This document shows positions 1 to 8,100 of a stretch of DNA of 64,000 bases, in pieces (the stretch's first letter is position 1; each line of letters opens with the position of its first letter). The stretch covers positions 46,440 to 110,439 of the forward strand of contig JAIRNF010000057.1 in NCBI GenBank assembly GCA_031258195.1. Reading direction: 5' to 3'. The translations under genes and the position numbers were made by a program. The notes below the pieces were generated by a model. It searched no databases. It was given only the letters and a program-made list of their open reading frames with translations, and was not told the DNA's origin. Source of the DNA: Prevotellaceae bacterium. GTDB taxonomy: Bacteria; Bacteroidota; Bacteroidia; Bacteroidales; UBA932.

Positions 1-126
1 GGGTAAAAATGAAAGTTGTTGCTGATGTTCCTTTTTATTTTGTATCTTAAAAATGATTAGAATTACAAAGACAGTTACTATCAATAAAAAGGCTAGCGCT
101 ATAATTTTTTTCTTGACAGGCGTATT
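1..126 (-). CDS. Partial gene, N-terminal membrane anchor only
   Basis: The minus strand stays open from the window edge for 42 codons. The translation begins NTPVKKKIIALAFLL and continues as one strongly hydrophobic segment of about 20 residues, followed by a polar stretch KIQNKKEHQQQ. This is the shape of an uncleaved signal anchor or a signal peptide with a basic N-terminus. It lies directly behind the stop codon of the upstream membrane-protein gene, in the same frame (TAA, then CAG AAT), and is probably the next gene of that operon. No ATG, GTG or TTG precedes the basic segment, so the start is unresolved: an unusual start codon or a mutated ATG is possible. The rest lies outside the window, so no function can be given. 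Confidence 0.45.
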
Positions 127-129
127 CTG

Positions 130-801
130 TTAGTTTAAAAAAAGGTTTAAGCTCATAATTAACAATATCCATAGCAGTAGAGCACCTCCATATATAATAG
201 ATGTACTCTTTAACATTATAGAATATTTAATACCTGTTGAACGGCTTAAACCATAGGCTAGTGTTAGACAAAATAACAGCTCCCATAGGTTGATCGTTTG
301 TAGCGCATACAAAAGATAGGATGGTGTTGTATTTATATCAAATAGCTGTAGTGCCGAAAATAGAGTAAACCCCATCAGCTCTATTGATGTGTAGTCCGGC
401 TTAACAAGGTAAAGCCATAAAAATTCCGCAAGGTACTCCGCAACAAATACGCTCATTGAAATAACGACTACTTGTAGTACTATAGCAAACCGCCGCTTAA
501 TGTTATTGATAACATATAGCCCCAGATACATAACAACAGAAACGCTCAGAATAGTCAGCAAAAACATTCCGGCAATACTCAAAAAGTCCTTTAGCTGATA
601 TGCTCTCTCTGCTATTTGCGCATCAATGACATCTGTTTCTACTCCACGTAGCAATAAATAGTTTACAAATCTCCCTTTATAAATGGTAAGGTAGCTCGCA
701 TAGTTAAGAATAAACATACAGGCAAGCAGCAATAGTATGCCCCCAACAATTCGCTTAGCTGATACCTGAGTAAAAATATTTGTTGATATAGCGTTGTTCA
801 T
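130..801 (-). CDS. Multi-pass membrane protein of unknown function, in GG-peptide operon
   Basis: The 223-residue product has about five hydrophobic segments (roughly residues 19-38, 72-97, 105-130, 160-185 and 198-220) and no signal peptide cleavage motif. The C-terminal pattern LWELLFCLTLAYGL followed by a hydrophobic hairpin resembles the end of Yip1-type membrane domains, but this is only a visual impression. The gene starts at an ATG 22 bases after the stop of the upstream gene, so it belongs to the same minus-strand operon as the two regulatory-like secreted proteins and the small GG-leader peptide. A role in export of, or immunity to, that peptide is a guess from position only. Confidence 0.7.
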   Translation of the reverse strand: MNNAISTNIFTQVSAKRIVGGILLLLACMFILNYASYLTIYKGRFVNYLLLRGVETDVIDAQIAERAYQLKDFLSIAGMFLLTILSVSVVMYLGLYVINNIKRRFAIVLQVVVISMSVFVAEYLAEFLWLYLVKPDYTSIELMGFTLFSALQLFDINTTPSYLLYALQTINLWELLFCLTLAYGLSRSTGIKYSIMLKSTSIIYGGALLLWILLIMSLNLFLN

Positions 802-823
802 TAATGCTAAATATCAATAGTTC

Positions 824-1759
824 TTATTCCTTTTTTACAACTATTTGTACTAAGGGCGTTACCTCCTTGTAAATACCCCATCCCGGTATCTCTTTCTTTG
901 TAAGATAACGAAACTTACTGATATCAGTAGTGTCTGCATTTCGAATACCCCCAAGCGTCGCAACTTTAACATGGTACTCTGTACGTTTATTGTTATTATA
1001 TAAATATGTAATTTTTTGCTTTTTAGATGGGTAGTATGAGTCTGCTAGGATTTGGATTCCAACGAATAGCCCTCCGTCTTCAGGAAGCTTTATATCATAC
1101 ATGCTAACATTAACTTCTATCCAACCATCCTTCCTTTTGGGCGAAATAATTAGTACTTCTCCATTCAATAAGTCTTCGCCGGGATAGAGCTTTCCCCCAC
1201 GCTCCTGTTGTCTATATAGCCTTAACCTAAAAGGATGTCCTACGCCAAAAAAATCGGTTTGGTATAGTTTTATCTTTTGTATTGTGCCTTCTATGCTTTG
1301 CGTATTAATATATGCAACCTCCTGATCGTCTTCTTCTTTCCCTAGCACCCACATATTTCGAGGTTTTTTTACATAGTTACCAAATTCTATCAGTGCATCT
1401 TTAGCATACACAACAACTTCGCTAAGCATTATAGGGTTCATACTTAGCTCAACCTGTCTCTTAGGTAGGGTTAGAATATCGGAGTAAGGCATGCTTACTG
1501 CAATATATCCCATACTTCTAAATCGTATGCTATCCGCTCCGTTGGGAGGGATAGACGGTAGTGTTATCAGTCCATTTTCATCAGCTATCCAAAAATCGGA
1601 TACCCCATCAGCCTTTGGTATCAACTCTACAACAGCATAAGGAATAGCCGAACCACTGCCATTTTCTGTCACTTTCAGCTCTATCTCGTTATCCGATTCT
1701 TGAGCAGGAGCGACTAACGGATAAATAATAAGCAGACAAAAAACTATTTGTTTTTTCAT
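824..1759 (-). CDS. Secreted protein with carboxypeptidase-regulatory-like domain
   Basis: The 311-residue product starts with a signal peptide (MKKQIVFCLLIIYPLVAPAQ). Residues of about 25-115 look like the carboxypeptidase-regulatory-like beta-sandwich found at the start of many Bacteroidota envelope proteins: it reads IPYAVVELIPK, has a DENGLITLPSIP turn, and ends with LSEVVVYAKD, much like the stretch before a TonB plug. No TonB-dependent barrel follows. Instead residues of about 150-250 form a second beta-rich domain containing RLRLYRQQERGGKLYPGEDL and LPEDGGLFVGIQIL, also seen in the next protein. It probably acts in the periplasm or at the cell surface. It is 61 bases from its paralogue and 22 bases from the membrane-protein gene, consistent with one operon. 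The exact role is unknown. Confidence 0.75.
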   Translation of the reverse strand: MKKQIVFCLLIIYPLVAPAQESDNEIELKVTENGSGSAIPYAVVELIPKADGVSDFWIADENGLITLPSIPPNGADSIRFRSMGYIAVSMPYSDILTLPKRQVELSMNPIMLSEVVVYAKDALIEFGNYVKKPRNMWVLGKEEDDQEVAYINTQSIEGTIQKIKLYQTDFFGVGHPFRLRLYRQQERGGKLYPGEDLLNGEVLIISPKRKDGWIEVNVSMYDIKLPEDGGLFVGIQILADSYYPSKKQKITYLYNNNKRTEYHVKVATLGGIRNADTTDISKFRYLTKKEIPGWGIYKEVTPLVQIVVKKE

Positions 1760-1820
1760 ATATAACAGGTTATTACTTTATTGTACGATAAACTATGTTA
1801 CTATACTTTAATTCAATGAC

Positions 1821-2705
1821 TTACTCATAACATTTTAATTCCATACTAAAAGCATAGTTCAACAATAAATTAGATTTATGCCATTTTAAGTTCTGGTCTG
1901 TTAAAACGTAAGATTGTATCTGCGTTTTTTCGGAAGTTATCATCAAAAAAGGTGTTCTAGTATTTTGAAAATCATTTTCTTCAGTTGCTCGCACTCTATT
2001 ACCTTCTTTATCCAGTATATCAACAATTTCAAGAGCTATAAAAATTCCATTTTCGGGAAAAACAATATTATCATCAATGCAATTTATTTCATATATCTTT
2101 TTACGCCTATCTAAACCTGTTAATGTATGTGTTACCGTGCTGTTTAACAATGGTTTGTCTGGCATCCCATCATTTCCTACAGTATATAATTGTGGTCTAA
2201 CCACAAAGTCGAAAGCATCTTCTTTCTTAAATTTATATGGAAATAGAAGTTTATTTATTACACAACGTGTCTCTCTGTTATTTGGGATATATACTGCTTC
2301 AATATAAAATTGAAATTCACTAAAAATAGAACGACTTATAGAAATAGTTTTTTCTTTGACATATCCAAGTTGTATAGTAGTCATCTTTTGTGGTAAAACC
2401 ATTACCTCTTCTAGCATAATAGATATTGGAACTAGATAAATCTTTTCTGTAAGATTTGCAATGGTAGTATTCACTTCTTTATAGCCTACCTGTGCTATGC
2501 GAACACTATCTGTAAATTGCATGTTACTGGGTAATGTAAAGCAACCATTGCTACTTGAATATTGCCATTTATTAAATTCCGGAAAAGTCACAGTTACGTA
2601 TGGTATAGGCTCTTTTAGTTCCGCGTCAAAAACACAGATTTCTTGTGCGTAAATATAGTTAGTAAATCCAATGCATATCATTAACATGCATAATAAAACT
2701 TTCAT
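1821..2705 (-). CDS. Secreted protein with carboxypeptidase-regulatory-like domain (paralogue)
   Basis: This 294-residue protein has a signal peptide ending near residue 20 (YIYAQ) and the same two-part plan as its downstream neighbour. An N-terminal regulatory-like sandwich (PIPYVTVTFPEF, SSSNGCFTLPSNM, then LEEVMVLPQKM) is followed by a C-terminal beta domain containing RCVINKLLFPYKFK, PDKPLLNSTVTHT and VFPENGIFIALEIVD. The two genes look like a diverged tandem duplication. It is the first large gene after the small GG-leader peptide (100 bases away) and is probably co-transcribed with it. Such proteins are often found near GG-leader peptide genes in Bacteroidota, but no biochemical function is established for them that I can name. 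Confidence 0.75.
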   Translation of the reverse strand: MKVLLCMLMICIGFTNYIYAQEICVFDAELKEPIPYVTVTFPEFNKWQYSSSNGCFTLPSNMQFTDSVRIAQVGYKEVNTTIANLTEKIYLVPISIMLEEVMVLPQKMTTIQLGYVKEKTISISRSIFSEFQFYIEAVYIPNNRETRCVINKLLFPYKFKKEDAFDFVVRPQLYTVGNDGMPDKPLLNSTVTHTLTGLDRRKKIYEINCIDDNIVFPENGIFIALEIVDILDKEGNRVRATEENDFQNTRTPFLMITSEKTQIQSYVLTDQNLKWHKSNLLLNYAFSMELKCYE

Positions 2706-2804
2706 AAATAAACTTGTTTAATAATTATAATACATGCCTAATACTAAGGTGGGTTATAGCAATAGTTCCTAATCAGAATAAAATTACTATAACCCGCTAT
2801 TCAC

Positions 2805-3017
2805 TTAATCAAGTAGATGACATGGTACACCACCTCCAGCTTCGGGATAAATTTCAAAATCTGTACTAACTTTTATCCAAAAGATATAACTATTAGTTAT
2901 ACAAAAACCTGCACAGCGTCCATTATCTAATAAAATTTTATTACAATTTCTGTCATCTCCCCAAAACTTACCGCCTTGGAGGTTTTCCATTTGTTCAAAT
3001 GATAGTTTCTTTTCCAT
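2805..3017 (-). CDS. GG-leader peptide precursor with four cysteines
   Basis: The 70-residue product begins MEKKLSFEQMENLQGG. A short polar leader with leucine and methionine at spaced positions and a Gly-Gly at residues 15-16 is the classic site cut by C39-type peptidase/ABC exporters, and matches the GG leaders of Bacteroidota natural-product precursors. Cleavage after G16 would release a 54-residue peptide with cysteines at 25, 35, 39 and 66, an aromatic-rich middle (YIFWIKV) and a GGG run at 61-63. It could be a disulfide-bonded bacteriocin or signalling peptide, or a substrate for post-translational modification. It heads the operon of two secreted proteins and a membrane protein. No modifying enzyme or C39 exporter is in the window. 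Confidence 0.72.
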   Translation of the reverse strand: MEKKLSFEQMENLQGGKFWGDDRNCNKILLDNGRCAGFCITNSYIFWIKVSTDFEIYPEAGGGVPCHLLD

Positions 3018-3316
3018 AATTACGACTTAAGTTAAGGTAAATAATTTGATTTATACCATTTTCGTATGGTTTTAAACGCCATAAGCTCATTACCTTGTAC
3101 AGAACTATATGGTAGAAAGAATAGCATATTTGTTATTTTTACAGGCATTAGTTAATTAACGCAAGTTAAATAACTAATTATTATGAATGCAACATAGTAA
3201 GATTATAAATATTCTATTTTAGATAGAGTTATAGATTTAAATGATCTGCAAAATAAAATACTCTAATCTAAATTATTTTAGTTGGGTATATTTAATTAAA
3301 TTTGGCATAGTAGATT
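3018..3316. other. AT-rich intergenic region upstream of the GG-peptide gene
   Basis: This stretch must hold the promoter of the minus-strand peptide operon. On the minus strand I see no clear TAnnTTTG element. A small inverted repeat (ACCAT, six-base loop, ATGGT, at about 3056-3071) lies 40-55 bases upstream of the peptide start and could be a regulatory site, but it is short enough to be chance. No convincing coding sequence is present on either strand. Confidence 0.4.
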
Positions 3317-3367
3317 TTTTATTCATTCGTTTTATATTTAAGTCAAATATAAAACGAATGAATAAAA
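3317..3367. repeat. Perfect 23-bp inverted repeat with 5-base loop
   Basis: Bases 3317-3339 and 3345-3367 are exact reverse complements around the loop AAGTC. The arms are AT-rich and contain the word ATTCATTCG. The right arm covers the ATG (3358) of the disrupted secreted gene that follows, so a transcript entering from upstream would fold over that start. It could be a decayed terminator, the remnant of a mobile-element end, or a translation-blocking hairpin. Confidence 0.8.
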
Positions 3368-4416
3368 TAGTTCTTTTAGGCTTTTCCCTATTTTTACATA
3401 TAAACTTCCTTTATTCTTCTCCACATCCACTAGGAAGTGTAGAATATGGAAAGTCATAATCTCAAAAGGCTGTTGATCTTATGAACAGTAGGAGGACAAG
3501 TAAAGCCAGTTCGGTTTCTTCTGGCTCATCATCAAGTAAATCTTCCAATCCTTCCGGAAATTTTAAACCAGCCAGACTGAATGTTGAATCTAATTCTACA
3601 TCACAATCACCCACCAATAAAGGTTTTAAATTCTACTTTAAATGATGTTAAAAAGAATTTTAAATCGGCTTTTAATATTGTATCAACCTCAAATAGTGGC
3701 GATTTTAAGCATAGAAGATGATAAAGAATTTAATGGAACTTACACAAAAGAACTTGAAATAGAATTAATTCCTACAGCTCATAAAATTATATCGAATTTT
3801 GAAACCAATCGAAAAATGGCGGGCGGAAAGAATGTATGGTTTGTACAGATACTTTGCACTTAGGCTGGATAATGCCATTCAATCAGATGCCTCCACAGCC
3901 GTTTTAGATGAAATATTATTCAAAGAACTTTCAACAAAGTATAAATTTCAGTACTAAGAAATACTTGATATTAATAAACAACTACTTAATGACTTTATAA
4001 GTTTAGGTTCTGAGGTCGCTTATAAGCATGGAGATGTTGATTATAAAGAAGATGAAGTTTTGAATCGTTACATTTTAGATGTTGTACATTCTTTCTTAGA
4101 GTTTACTGAAATAAAAGATTCTCAAGCAAAAAGTTTTGGCAATGCTGGATTGGCACACTCCCAGAGAGGAAGACAATTATATGTTGCCTATGATAATGAG
4201 CTTAAAAAGTATGAGGCAAAAGGAAAGGAGTTAGAAATCTTAATAAAATCGAACCAACAAAATCTTAAATCTTTGGAAGTTGATCATAGTAGGCAACGGA
4301 AACAATACGATCAGGTACAATCAATATTAAATTCTTTTTATAATAAAATTCTTACCAATATGGAAAAGGAGCAATTTGCTAAGTCGCTATATGAAGCCAT
4401 TAATCAATATAAATGA
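3358..4416 (+). pseudogene. Decayed gene for a secreted, coiled-coil-ending protein
   Basis: Reading from the ATG at 3358 gives a signal peptide (MNKIVLLGFSLFLHINFLYSS), then an in-frame TAA at 3457-3459. The same frame then continues through a Ser-rich segment (SSVSSGSSSSKSSNPSGNF) to about 3641. Coding character moves to another frame (NDVKKNFKSAFNIVSTSN), to a third (EFNGTYTKELEIELIP, up to 3861), and again to a frame reading RYFALRLDNAIQSDASTAV. That frame has a TAA near 3957 and then an open run to 4416 whose last part is Lys/Glu-rich and likely coiled coil (ELKKYEAKGKELEILIKS). At least two stops and three frameshifts interrupt what was one protein of about 350 residues. The family is not recognised. 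The small lipoprotein genes behind it are intact. Confidence 0.75.
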
Positions 4417-4434
4417 GATTAACTCGAACCTACA

Positions 4435-4581
4435 ATGAAAAGGATTATTCCACTTACACTTATTCTGTTAAGTTCATGTGTCTATTCATATTCTCAAAAT
4501 AGCGAACTTAATGAAGAAGTTTTGCACTACTTATGGTTGGCTGAAGAAGTTCTTAATAAAGTTGAAGAACTATCTGATTAA
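4435..4581 (+). CDS. Small secreted or lipoprotein-like peptide, 48 residues
   Basis: An ATG at 4435 opens a 48-codon frame that starts MKRIIPLTLILLSSCVYSYS and ends EEVLNKVEELSD. The N-terminus is a good signal peptide. LLSSC at residues 11-15 could be a lipobox, or cleavage could come after YSQ. The mature part would be only about 27 acidic residues, so it may be a small real gene or the 5' remnant of a longer one. It lies 18 bases after the decayed gene and 22 bases before the next lipoprotein gene, all on the plus strand. The function is unknown. Confidence 0.4.
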   Translation: MKRIIPLTLILLSSCVYSYSQNSELNEEVLHYLWLAEEVLNKVEELSD

Positions 4582-4603
4582 AAATCAAAAATATCCATAT
4601 TCC

Positions 4604-4939
4604 ATGAAAAGAGTAATTGCATTAATATTTTTTGCATCCCTATTTATTTCGTGCGCTACAACAAAATATTCAAGTCCCAATGGCGTTGCGATTGGCATGA
4701 CAAAAAGCGAGGTTGTAAAGCTAGTTGGTAAATCGTGTAGAGTGGTCAGCACAAATAAAACCCCCGAAGGTCTTTACGAAACTATGGAGTATGCGAAGAA
4801 GGAAAAAGGCTTAAACGATGAGCTGTTTGTTTACGACTTTTTTAATGATAAGCTAACCGAATGGCACACTGAAATACTAGAACCGAAAGAAGGTAAAAAA
4901 TCAGGCTCAAAACCCGACACATCTAATAGAAGACCATAA
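4604..4939 (+). CDS. BamE/SmpA-like small lipoprotein
   Basis: I chose the ATG at 4604 because it gives a lipoprotein signal peptide (MKRVIALIFFASLFISC, lipobox cysteine at 17) and a 111-residue product. The mature part contains GMTKSEVVKLVGKS at about residues 32-45. This is the G-M-T-x-x-E-V-x-x-L-x-G motif of the BamE/SmpA fold, a small two-helix, beta-sheet module found in envelope lipoproteins. A beta-rich stretch follows (YETMEYAKKEKG, DELFVYDFFNDKLTEWHTE) and a polar tail. It is probably an inner-leaflet lipoprotein of the outer membrane. Assignment to the true BamE of the Bam complex is not justified; many unrelated lipoproteins share the fold. Confidence 0.65.
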   Translation: MKRVIALIFFASLFISCATTKYSSPNGVAIGMTKSEVVKLVGKSCRVVSTNKTPEGLYETMEYAKKEKGLNDELFVYDFFNDKLTEWHTEILEPKEGKKSGSKPDTSNRRP

Positions 4940-5076
4940 CTTATATAGAGCCTTTATTTATTACAAGGTTTTATTTGGTTGATATACACCGATATCTTTA
5001 TGTAAAGAGCGGCAGAATTTCCAGTAAGAAATCGCAACTCTTTTTGTTTTCAATAACTTTATCAATCATAACTTAC

Positions 5077-5084
5077 TATCTTTG
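5077..5084 (+). promoter_or_regulatory. Putative -7 element for metH
   Basis: TATCTTTG matches the Bacteroidota -7 consensus TAnnTTTG and lies 71 bases upstream of the GTG start of metH. No TTTG is visible at the expected 19-20 base spacing upstream, so only half of the promoter is supported. Confidence 0.45.
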
Positions 5085-5155
5085 CCAGTCAAACCTAGAG
5101 TAAGCAAGATATCGCGTCGGCTTTGCTCATTTTATCTAATAATCTGTAACTATAA

Positions 5156-8100
5156 GTGGAAAATAACCGTAAAAAAATAGAGGAAATACTAAGCCGGCGT
5201 ATTCTGGTGCTGGATGGTGGAATGGGTACAATGGCGCAACAATACAAGCTGCAAGAAAGCGATTACCGCGGCGAGCGTTTTAGAGCATCTTCTATTGATC
5301 TAAAAGGCAATAACGACTTGCTAATTCTTAGTCGCCCTAGCGTAATACAAGAAATACACGAAGCATACCTCTCTGTAGGTGCAGATATCATAGAAACAGA
5401 TACGCTCAACGCTAACGCCGTATCGCTAGCAGAATACGGTTTACAGAATTTGGTCTATGAACTGAACTTTGAGGGGGCTAAACTGGCACGTAAAACTGCG
5501 GATAAGTTCAGTACAGCAGACAAACGCCGTTTTGTGGCAGGCTCTATCGGACCAACATCCAAATCGCTATCCATGTCGCCGGACGTAAGCAATCCTGCCT
5601 CGCGAAGTATTACATTCGATAAGCTATACGCCGCATACGTAGATCAGATAAAAGGGCTGGTTGACGGGGGTGTAGATATGCTGCTCATAGAAACCATCTT
5701 CGATACGCTAAACGCAAAGGTAGCCTTAGCCGCCATACAAGATTACAACCAGCAAAACGGATACGATATTCCGATAATGGTTTCGGGTACGCTCAGCGAT
5801 TCTAGCGGCAGAACCTTATCGGGACAAACGCTCGAAGCCTTCTATACATCGGTATCACACGTTAACTTGTTAAGCGTGGGACTTAATTGCGGTCTTGGCG
5901 CAAAACAAATGGCGGAGCATATTGCAGAGTTGTCGTCGTATTCAAAATTCCATGTATGCGCCTATGCTAACGCCGGCTACCCCGACCAGTTCGGCAGTTA
6001 CAACGATACGCCCGAAAGCATGGCTGCATACGTTGAACAAATGCTGAAAGGCGGAATGCTGAACATTGTTGGCGGATGCTGCGGCACAACTCCCGACCAC
6101 ATTAAGCTGATCGCTGCTTTAGCTGAAAAATACGCACCCCGTCAAATTCCGCAGCTCGATAAAATCAGTACATACTCCGGTATAGATGTCGTAAAAGTTC
6201 TGCCTCATAGTAACTTTATAAACATTGGAGAGCGGACAAATGTTGCAGGTTCAAAAAAATTCGCAAGGCTTATCAGAGAGCAAAAGTACGAAGAAGCACT
6301 ATCCATTGCACGTCAACAAGTACAAGACGGTGCCCAGCTAATAGACGTCTGTATGGATGATGCTATGCTGGATGCAGTAAAGGAAATAACGACATTTCTT
6401 AACTTAATGGCATCTGAACCCGACATCGCCGTTCTTCCTGTAATGATTGATTCATCGAAGTGGGAAGTAATAAAAGCCGGATTAAAATGCGCACAAGGTA
6501 AATCAATCGTAAACTCTATCAGCCTGAAAGAAGGCGAAGAAGCATTTCTTTCTAAAGCAAAATATATCCATAAACTCGGTGCTGCAACGGTTGTAATGCT
6601 TTTCGACGAACAAGGACAAGCAGATACCTACGAACGGAAAATAGAAATAGCGGAACGGTCATACCGTTTACTTACAAATAAAATCGGTTTCCCACCCGAA
6701 GATATTATCATAGACCCAAACGTACTAGCCATTTCAACAGGAATGGAAGAGCATAACGATTATGCCGTCGCCTTTATCAAAACTTGCAGGTGGATTAAAG
6801 AAAATCTTCCGTATGCTAAGATTAGCGGCGGGGTGAGCAACCTGTCGTTTTCGTATCGAGGTAACAATACCGTTCGAGAGGCTATGCATTCCGTATTTCT
6901 TTACCATGCTATACAAGCAGGTATGGATATGGGCATCGTAAATCCAGGGCAGCTGACTGTATATAGCGATATTGAGCCCAAGCTGCTAAAGCTAACAGAA
7001 GATGTTGTACTGAACTGCAGTACAGACGCATCAGACCTGCTTATTGCCTATGCAGCTCAGCTAGCTAACAATAGCACGGGAAAAGAAGAGAAGAAAGAAG
7101 AAGGCTGGCGCAAGCAGCCTGCTATAGAACGCATACGGTACGCTATGGTAAAAGGCGTTGCCGACTATGTTGAGCAGGATATCAAGGAATTGCTGCCCTC
7201 CTACTCTTCGCCTATAGCCATTATAGAAGGTCCGTTAATGAACGGTATGAACGAGGTAGGCGTACTCTTTGGCGAAGGTAAAATGTTTTTACCCCAAGTA
7301 GTAAAAAGTGCGCGTGTCATGAAACGTGCCGTTGCCTATCTCGAACCCCTTATTCAAAAGGAGAAAGAGCAGAATAAAACAAAGCAATCTCCCGGGAAAA
7401 TACTGCTCGCAACCGTAAAGGGCGACGTACACGACATTGGTAAAAATATTGTGAGCGTGGTGCTTGGATGTAACGGCTATGAGATCGTCGATCTGGGTGT
7501 AATGGTTCCTACCCACAAAATTATAGAAGTAGCCATTACGCTGAAGCCCGATATTGTTGGGCTTAGCGGGCTTATCACTCCATCGCTAGACGAGATGGCT
7601 CATGTTGCCGAAGAGATGAATAAGAACAAGCTGCAAATTCCTCTTATACTGGGCGGAGCCGCAACCAGTCCGCTACATACGGCAGTTGCCATACAGCCAA
7701 AGTATGGCAAAGGTGTTGTACATGTTAAGGATGCATCGCAAGTGGCAGGCATTGCAAAAAAGCTACTGGCAGAGAACGGCAGCCTATATCTTCAAGAGCT
7801 TGATAATACCTACGAACAGCTGCGTATAAGTTATAAAAAACAGCAGGAAGAGCTTAGCCTCATTTCTCTCGTAGAAGCGCGCAAGAATAAACCTGCCATA
7901 GATTGGGCTAACGAACCTATCAAAAAACCGGCATTCTTAGGAGTTAAAGTATATAAAAGCTATCCCATAGAAGAGCTTATTCCCTTTATAAATTGGAGCG
8001 CATTTTTCTACGCATGGGGGTTAAAAGGTCGCTACCCAGATATCTTTCAGCACCCGCAAATGGGAGCCGAAGCAAAAACGTTATATGATGATGCGCAGCT

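Noticed and set aside
4940..5155. Possible B12 or SAM riboswitch in the metH leader
   Set aside because: The leader has a promoter-like -7 element and a weak hairpin (AGCAA with TTGCT) but none of the conserved boxes of cobalamin or SAM riboswitches that I can recognise.
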